Positions 59,378 to 64,000 of a stretch of DNA of 64,000 nucleotides are shown here, one piece after another; the stretch's first letter is position 1, and every line of letters starts with the position of its first letter. The position numbers and the translations under genes were made by a program. Below the pieces are notes generated by a model. It was not told the DNA's origin and made no database searches. It was given only the letters and a program-made list of their open reading frames with translations. Source of the stretch: Myceligenerans pegani (GTDB taxonomy: Bacteria > Actinomycetota > Actinomycetes > Actinomycetales > Cellulomonadaceae); NCBI RefSeq assembly GCF_014892515.1, contig NZ_JADBGR010000019.1, forward strand, positions 33,230-97,229, in the 5' to 3' direction.

Positions 59378-61225
59378 ATGACCGACGTCGTCCACGACTC
59401 CCCAGCCACCCGGGACACACCCGACGGCCTGCTCTTCGCCGAGCGGTACCGCGCCATCGCGGCGCGTGACGCACGCTTCGACGGGCAGTTCTTCACGGCG
59501 GTCCGGACCACCGGGATCTACTGCCGCCCGTCGTGCCCGGCGCGCACCCCGAAGCCGTCCAACGTCACCTTCTACCTGACCAGCGCCGCCGCGCACGACG
59601 CCGGGTTCCGGGCCTGCAAGCGCTGCCTCCCGGAGGCCACGCCCGGCACGCCCGAATGGAACCTGCGCCGGGACCTCGCGGGACGCGCGATGCGGCTCAT
59701 CGCCGACGGCGTCGTCGACCGCGACGGCGTCGAGGGGCTGGCCGTGCGGCTCGGCTACTCGGTACGGCAGATCAACCGGCTGCTGGTCGCGGAACTCGGC
59801 GCCGGCCCCCTGGCACTGGCCCGCGCGCAGCGGGCACAGACCGCGCGGGCCCTGCTGACCGGCACGGACCTCAAGCTGGCCGACGTCGCGTTCGCGGCCG
59901 GCTTCGGCTCGATCCGCCAGTTCAACGACACGATCGCGGAGATCTTCGCGGCCACGCCGTCGGAGATCCGGGCGCGCGGGCGCGGCGCCAGGGGCGGTGA
60001 CGGCGCGGTCGGGGGGTTGCCTCGGGGCCGGGCGATCGCTCGCACGACCACGCGGGAAACCCCCGACCACACGGAGGAGTACGCTCGGGACCGCGTGGAG
60101 GACCACGGGGCCGAGCGGCAGTCGCTCCGGCTCAGCCTGCCCGTCCGGCTGCCGTTCGACGCGCGCGGCGTGCTCGAGTTCCTCGCCGCCCGCGCCGTCG
60201 ACGGTGTGGAGTCCGCGGATCTCGCGGGCCCCGCGCTCCGCTACGCCCGGACCGTCGCTCTCCCGCACGGACCGGGTGCCTTCGAGGTGCGCTACCAGGA
60301 ACCGGACCACGGCACCGGCCCGGCGGCCACGGTGCTGCCCTCCGGCACCGACGGCCGGGATCGCCACTCCTCGACGCCGGCCGGCGAGCCCGGGGCGACG
60401 GTCCGCGCACGGGGCGGGGTCCCGGGCGCCGACCGTGCGGGGAGCGCACGGGGCGGAGCCCCGGGCGCCGACCGTGCGGGGAGCGCACGGGGCGGAGCCT
60501 CGGGTGCCGACCGCGCCGCAAGCGTCGGTGTCACGCTCGAGGTGACGCACCTCGCCGACGTACCCGTCGCCGTGTCCCGGATCCGGCGGCTGCTCGACCT
60601 CGACGCGGACCCCGTCGCCGTCGACGACGCCCTGGGCGCCGATCCCGGCCTGGCCGCGAGCGTCGCCGCCGTGCCGGGGATCCGCGTGCCGGGCGCGGTG
60701 GACGCCGGCGAGCTGCTGGTGCGGGCGATCGTCGGGCAGCAGATCAGCGTCGCGGCCGCACGCACGCACCTGTCCCGTCTCGCGGCGGCGGTGGGGACGC
60801 CGTACGTGTCCGGCATCGCCGGGCTCTCACGCCTGTTCCCCACGCCCGATCAGGTGGCCGACGGCGCACGCGACCACCTGCGGCTCCCCTCCCGCAACGT
60901 CGCCGCCATCGAGTCGACCACGCGTGCGCTCGCCGCGGGCGACCTCACCGTGACCGTCGGCGACGACGCCGACGACCTACGCGAACGCCTTGTCGCGCGG
61001 CCGGGGATCGGTCCCTGGACGGCCGGCTACGTCGCGTTGCGCGTGCTCGGCGACCCGGACGTCCTCATGGACGGCGACGTCGCGCTGCTGGCGGGCGCAC
61101 GCACGCTGGGCCTGCTCGACGGCGAGGCGAAGCGCTCCCGGCAGTTCCGGGAACTCGCCGAGCGCGGCTCGGCCTGGGCGCCCTGGCGGTCCTATGCCGC
61201 CATGCATCTCTGGCGCAACGCGTGA
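59378..61225 (+). CDS. alkA: Ada-type methyl-phosphotriester / AraC / AlkA glycosylase fusion
   Basis: A 615-residue alkylation-repair fusion. Zinc domain with Cys49, Cys53, Cys80, Cys83 ([35 protein letters not shown]); AraC HTH ~100-205 ([40 protein letters not shown]); AlkA N-domain ~250-390; HhH-GPD glycosylase ~400-615 ([40 protein letters not shown] with the catalytic Asp near [10 protein letters not shown]). It would sense phosphotriester methylation, activate repair genes, and excise 3-methyladenine. A 39-bp repeat (60407-60523) inserts three ARGG-PGADRA units in the AlkA part. Ogt follows 42 bp downstream, probably in the same operon. Confidence 0.92.
   Translation: MTDVVHDSPATRDTPDGLLFAERYRAIAARDARFDGQFFTAVRTTGIYCRPSCPARTPKPSNVTFYLTSAAAHDAGFRACKRCLPEATPGTPEWNLRRDLAGRAMRLIADGVVDRDGVEGLAVRLGYSVRQINRLLVAELGAGPLALARAQRAQTARALLTGTDLKLADVAFAAGFGSIRQFNDTIAEIFAATPSEIRARGRGARGGDGAVGGLPRGRAIARTTTRETPDHTEEYARDRVEDHGAERQSLRLSLPVRLPFDARGVLEFLAARAVDGVESADLAGPALRYARTVALPHGPGAFEVRYQEPDHGTGPAATVLPSGTDGRDRHSSTPAGEPGATVRARGGVPGADRAGSARGGAPGADRAGSARGGASGADRAASVGVTLEVTHLADVPVAVSRIRRLLDLDADPVAVDDALGADPGLAASVAAVPGIRVPGAVDAGELLVRAIVGQQISVAAARTHLSRLAAAVGTPYVSGIAGLSRLFPTPDQVADGARDHLRLPSRNVAAIESTTRALAAGDLTVTVGDDADDLRERLVARPGIGPWTAGYVALRVLGDPDVLMDGDVALLAGARTLGLLDGEAKRSRQFRELAERGSAWAPWRSYAAMHLWRNA
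60407..60523 (+). repeat. Three in-frame 39-bp repeats inside alkA
   Basis: Units 60407-60445, 60446-60484 and 60485-60523. Each encodes a 13-residue ARGG-[VAS][12 protein letters not shown] unit (third unit more diverged). They lie in a Gly/Asp/Arg-rich insert between secondary structures of the AlkA N-domain and keep frame. Confidence 0.9.
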
Positions 61226-61266
61226 CCCGCCGCCGACCCGCACGACCCAACCGAAAGGAACCCGCC

Positions 61267-61851
61267 GTGCACGCCACCACCCTCGACACCCCGGACGGAC
61301 CGTTCACCATCATCGGGTCCGAGGCCCCGACCGGCCCGGACCAGCCTGACGCGGCCGTCCTCGCCTCCGGCTGGACCGACGACGCCGAATCCCTCGTCGC
61401 CCTGATCCACCGCTCCCTGCGCACGGATCCCGTGAGCGGTCACCCGCCGCGGACCGCCGGCCTCACCCGGGACCACGGTCCCGCGCCCGCGGCCGACGCG
61501 CAGCCGCCGTCGGCCGGCATCCTGACCACGGCCACCGAGGCCGTCCTGGCCTACTACGACGGCGATCACGGGGCCCCGGCGCGCGTGCCGGTGCGGCAGG
61601 CGAGTGGCGAGTACCGCACGCATGCCTGGGACGTGCTGCGCGACGTCGCGCCCGGCGAACGCCTCACCTACACGGAGTACGCGGCCCGGACCGGGCGGCC
61701 TGCCGCGGTACGCGCCGCAGCGGGGGCCTGCGCGATGAACGCGGCGGCACTGTTCGTACCGTGCCACCGCGTGCTGCGCACGGACGGCACCCTGGGCGGC
61801 TTCCGCTACGGCCTGGAGATCAAGCAAAGCCTCCTGGCCCGGGAGTCGTGA
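61267..61851 (+). CDS. ogt: Methylated-DNA-protein-cysteine methyltransferase
   Basis: A 194-residue O6-alkylguanine-DNA alkyltransferase. The alkyl acceptor is Cys166 in ALFVPCHRVLRTDGTLGGFR; the HTH region is TYTEYAARTGRPAAVRAAAG. The N-terminal half is longer and more diverged than usual (GLTRDHGPAPAADAQPPSAG insert). The GTG at 61267 follows GAAAGGA; an upstream GTG overlapping the alkA stop (GTGA, 61222) would add 15 residues. It pairs with alkA as a second, direct-reversal arm of alkylation repair and is probably under Ada-like self-control. Confidence 0.93.
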   Translation: MHATTLDTPDGPFTIIGSEAPTGPDQPDAAVLASGWTDDAESLVALIHRSLRTDPVSGHPPRTAGLTRDHGPAPAADAQPPSAGILTTATEAVLAYYDGDHGAPARVPVRQASGEYRTHAWDVLRDVAPGERLTYTEYAARTGRPAAVRAAAGACAMNAAALFVPCHRVLRTDGTLGGFRYGLEIKQSLLARES

Positions 61852-61964
61852 ACCCGGAACCGCCGGGGCAGCGAGGACCGTCACCTCACCACCCCGGCAA
61901 CCGGTCCCGGGCCGCCGGACCCGTTGCGACGACCGAGGACGCGACGCAGGAGCGCCCGCAGCGG

Positions 61965-61992
61965 CGGAGCCCGGCGGCTCCGGAAAACGCAG
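61965..61992 (-). terminator. Hairpin repeat, copy d, abutting the permease stop codon
   Basis: CGGAGCCCGGCGGCTCCGGA plus AAACGCAG, perfect GGAGCC/GGCTCC arms, ending one base before the minus-strand stop at 61993. Same sequence and same position relative to a stop codon as copy c at 25032. Preceded by GCGACGCAGGAGC (61941-61953), also found before copy b. Confidence 0.65.
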
Positions 61993-62922
61993 TCAGCCCT
62001 TGACCGCTCCCGCGAGCATGCCGCGCACGAAGTACCGCTGCAGCACCAGGAACACGATCACGGGCACCACCATCGAGATGAAGGCGCCGGCCGACAGCAC
62101 GTGCCAGTCACCGCCGCGCGAACCCGCCAGCTCCGCGATGCGCACGGTGAGCGGGAAGGTCCGCAGATCGCCCATGACCAGGGCGACGAGCAGGTCGTTC
62201 CACACCCACAGGAACTGGAAGATCGCGAACGCCGCGATCGCCGGAGTGAGCAGCGGCATCATCACCTGGAAGAAGATCTTCACGTGGCCGGCGCCGTCGA
62301 CCCGCGCCGCCTCGACGAGCGATCGCGGCACGTCCTTCATGAAGTTGTGCAGCAGGAAGATCGCCAGCGGCAGGGCGAAGATCGAGTGCGACAGCCAGAT
62401 GGTCCAGAAGGTGCCGTTGATGCCGAGGTCGACGTACGCCGACAGCAGCGGCACCAGCGTGATCTGGATCGGCACGATCTGCAGGGCGAAGACCGCGATG
62501 AACAGGATGTCGCGCCCCTTGAAGTCGATCCACGCGAACCCGTAGGCGGCCAGGAGCGCGATCGTGATCGGGATGAACACCGCGGGCAGCGTGACCACGA
62601 ACGAGTTCACGAAGAAGTCGATCATGTTGGTCGAGCTGCCGAACAGCGCCGTCTCGTAGTTGCGCAGCGAGAACACGCCCTCGCCGGCGAGGGCGTCCCC
62701 GAAGACCGTCCACCACCCGCTCGTGCGGATGTCCAGTTCGGGGCGGAACGAGGTGACCAGCAGGCCCACGGTCGGCACGGTCCAGAGGACCGCGATCACG
62801 ATCGCAAGGGTGCTCGCCCACGGATTGCTGAGCGCCTTGCGCGCCTTGCGCGCCCGTTCGTTGATGCCCGACGACGCCGGGCGGACCGGCTGCGGCGGCA
62901 TCTGCGGCGTTGTCGTGGTCAT
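61993..62922 (-). CDS. Carbohydrate ABC transporter permease (MalG type)
   Basis: A 309-residue inner-membrane permease with six TM helices after a ~35-residue cytoplasmic N-terminus rich in Pro. The EAA loop that contacts the ATPase is VEAARVDGAGHVKIFFQVMM. It is one of two permeases of a CUT1-type sugar importer; the ATG overlaps the stop of the MalF-type gene in ATGA. The ATPase is not adjacent, as is common for actinobacterial CUT1 systems that share MsiK. The substrate is unknown; the cellulose-degrading context of the genome makes an oligosaccharide plausible. Confidence 0.92.
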   Translation of the reverse strand: MTTTTPQMPPQPVRPASSGINERARKARKALSNPWASTLAIVIAVLWTVPTVGLLVTSFRPELDIRTSGWWTVFGDALAGEGVFSLRNYETALFGSSTNMIDFFVNSFVVTLPAVFIPITIALLAAYGFAWIDFKGRDILFIAVFALQIVPIQITLVPLLSAYVDLGINGTFWTIWLSHSIFALPLAIFLLHNFMKDVPRSLVEAARVDGAGHVKIFFQVMMPLLTPAIAAFAIFQFLWVWNDLLVALVMGDLRTFPLTVRIAELAGSRGGDWHVLSAGAFISMVVPVIVFLVLQRYFVRGMLAGAVKG

Positions 62923-63905
62923 CGGATCTCCTCCACCTTGCGCTGCTGGCGCACGTTGTACACGACCACCGGGACGACGATGACGAACAGCAGGACGGCC
63001 AGTGCGGCGGCCATGCCGGCGTCCTGCTGGCGGAAGCCCTGGTCGTAGAACTCGAGGGCCACGATCGACGTGCCGAACTGTCCGGCCGTCATGGTCCGCA
63101 CGATGTCGAAGGTCTTGAGCGTGGTCATGGCGATGGTGGTGAGGACGACGACGAGCGCCGGGCGGATGCTCGGGATCGTGATGCGCCAGAACATGCCGAG
63201 CCCACTGACGCCGTCGAGCCGCGCGGCCTCCGTGATGTCGGTCGGGATCGCCTTGATCGACGCCGAGAGCAGCGTCATCGCGAAGCCCGTCTGGATCCAG
63301 ACGAAGACGACCATGATCAGGAAGGTGTTCAGCGGCCTGCCCAGCAGCCACTGCTGCGGTTCACCACCGAGCCACACCAGGAACTGGTTCAGCAGACCGG
63401 TCTGCTCGACGCCCTCAGGCTTGAACTCGTAGACGAACTTCCAGATGATCGAGGCGCCCACCATGGAGATCGCCATCGGCAGGAAGACGAGCCCCTTGGC
63501 GAGCTTCTCGAACCGGCTGCGATCCACGACGTAGGCGTAGACCAGGCCGAGGAAGGTGGCGACGAGCGGCGCCACGAGGACCCACAGGGCGGTGTTCCCC
63601 AGCACGACGAGGAACTGGGGCTCCGTGAAGGCCCGCACGTAGTTGGCGAGGCCGATGAATTCGCCGGAGTTGCGGCGCAGGAACGATGTCCAGATGGTGT
63701 GCACGGCCGGGTACACGAGCCCGGCCAGCAGCAACAGCAGGGCGATGCCGGTGAAGCCGAAGCCGACGAACCAGCGCGCCGGGTTCCGCGGGCGATCGAC
63801 GACGAAGAGGATGATCGCCATCAGCGCCACGAACAGCCCGATCGCGATCAGCATGAGAAGCAGCTTGTGCACCGGGTCGTCGCCGGCGTGCAGTAGCCAG
63901 TCCAA
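62919..63905 (-). CDS. Carbohydrate ABC transporter permease (MalF type)
   Basis: A 328-residue permease with about eight TM helices: two N-terminal extra helices (LLLMLIAIGLFVALMAIILF; GFTGIALLLLLAGLVYP) and the six-helix core. The EAA loop is TEAARLDGVSGLGMFWRITI. The periplasmic insert between helices (EFKPEGVEQTGLLNQFLVWL) is typical of the MalF side. Translationally coupled to the MalG-type gene. AGGAGA lies about 10 bp before the ATG. The solute-binding protein gene is expected just beyond the right edge of the window. Confidence 0.92.
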   Translation of the reverse strand: MDWLLHAGDDPVHKLLLMLIAIGLFVALMAIILFVVDRPRNPARWFVGFGFTGIALLLLLAGLVYPAVHTIWTSFLRRNSGEFIGLANYVRAFTEPQFLVVLGNTALWVLVAPLVATFLGLVYAYVVDRSRFEKLAKGLVFLPMAISMVGASIIWKFVYEFKPEGVEQTGLLNQFLVWLGGEPQQWLLGRPLNTFLIMVVFVWIQTGFAMTLLSASIKAIPTDITEAARLDGVSGLGMFWRITIPSIRPALVVVLTTIAMTTLKTFDIVRTMTAGQFGTSIVALEFYDQGFRQQDAGMAAALAVLLFVIVVPVVVYNVRQQRKVEEIR

Positions 63906-63974
63906 GGGAGTTCTCCTGACTTGAGGGGTGCGGTCCGCGTCGTCGGGGACCCTGATCTGCTGAGACGGCCCGGC

Positions 63975-64000
63975 GGTGACGCACGCGAGGGGGCGTCACC
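63975..64000 (-). terminator. Hairpin upstream of the permease operon, at window edge
   Basis: Perfect 8-bp arms GGTGACGC (63975-63982) / GCGTCACC (63993-64000); the arms may continue past the edge. On the minus strand it lies after the presumed solute-binding protein gene and before the permeases, where partial terminators commonly set the binding-protein excess. Confidence 0.5.

Overview
The window is about 64 kb of very GC-rich DNA with dense, mostly leaderless or short-leader genes. It looks like a chromosome segment of a cellulolytic actinobacterium, most likely Promicromonosporaceae or a close relative (Cellulosimicrobium, Isoptericola, Cellulomonas type). The grounds are a GH6 cellulase with a CBM2, a PurS/PurQ split glutamine amidotransferase, DUF3151, an LppM-type lipoprotein, a septum-formation domain protein, a SAM-IV riboswitch and an HspR-type HAIR operator in front of clpB. 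The genus is an inference; no rRNA or tRNA gene is present to confirm it.

Layout. 1-3.7 kb: fatty-acid beta-oxidation (thiolase, acyl-CoA oxidase-like enzyme) with a divergent TetR regulator and a near-perfect operator. 3.7-5.7 kb: a TrmB/LuxR-type regulator and a small MscS-like membrane protein. 5.8-9.4 kb: sulfur metabolism, a class V aminotransferase facing a rhodanese-metZ operon, each with its own SAM riboswitch of a different class. 9.5-14.4 kb: secreted subtilase, MBL-fold hydrolase and GNAT enzyme. 14.4-15.4 kb: purS-purQ. 15.5-21.1 kb: a sugar-sensor/PAS protein without a DNA-binding domain, a divergent LacI regulator and the GH6-CBM2 exocellulase. 21.1-24.4 kb: purD, purA, DUF3151. 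24.4-28.1 kb: a partner-switching module (two STAS proteins and a PAS/SpoIIE phosphatase/HATPase protein). 28.2-38.6 kb: fba, a SpoU methyltransferase, a DUF368 lipid-carrier flippase, septum-formation protein, xth, a GlxA-like regulator, rhodanese, SDR and pyrE. 38.7-42.4 kb: clpB and a lipoprotein.

42.4-52.2 kb is the accessory part. It holds an ArgRS of the E. coli-like type and, divergent from it, a CysRS whose usual zinc-ligand Cys is an Asp. These are followed by a C39-like protein, a beta-propeller protein, an XRE-TPR regulator split by an apparent one-base deletion, a resolvase-like fragment and a HAD hydrolase. Two diverged copies of a ~175-bp promoter region, each with the same GTGACT-N9-AGTCAC dyad, precede cysS and the regulator. 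This is the best candidate for an undescribed system in the window.

52.3-64 kb: an alpha/beta hydrolase, a 1901-residue polytopic protein built of tandem repeats, alkylation repair (Ada-AlkA fusion and Ogt), and two permeases of a sugar ABC importer cut by the window edge.

Several small repeat families sit in intergenic DNA: a GGTCGG/CCGACC nested dyad element (three copies within 3.5 kb), a hairpin repeat at the 3' ends of minus-strand genes, in-frame minisatellites in glxA and alkA, and a C12 tract.
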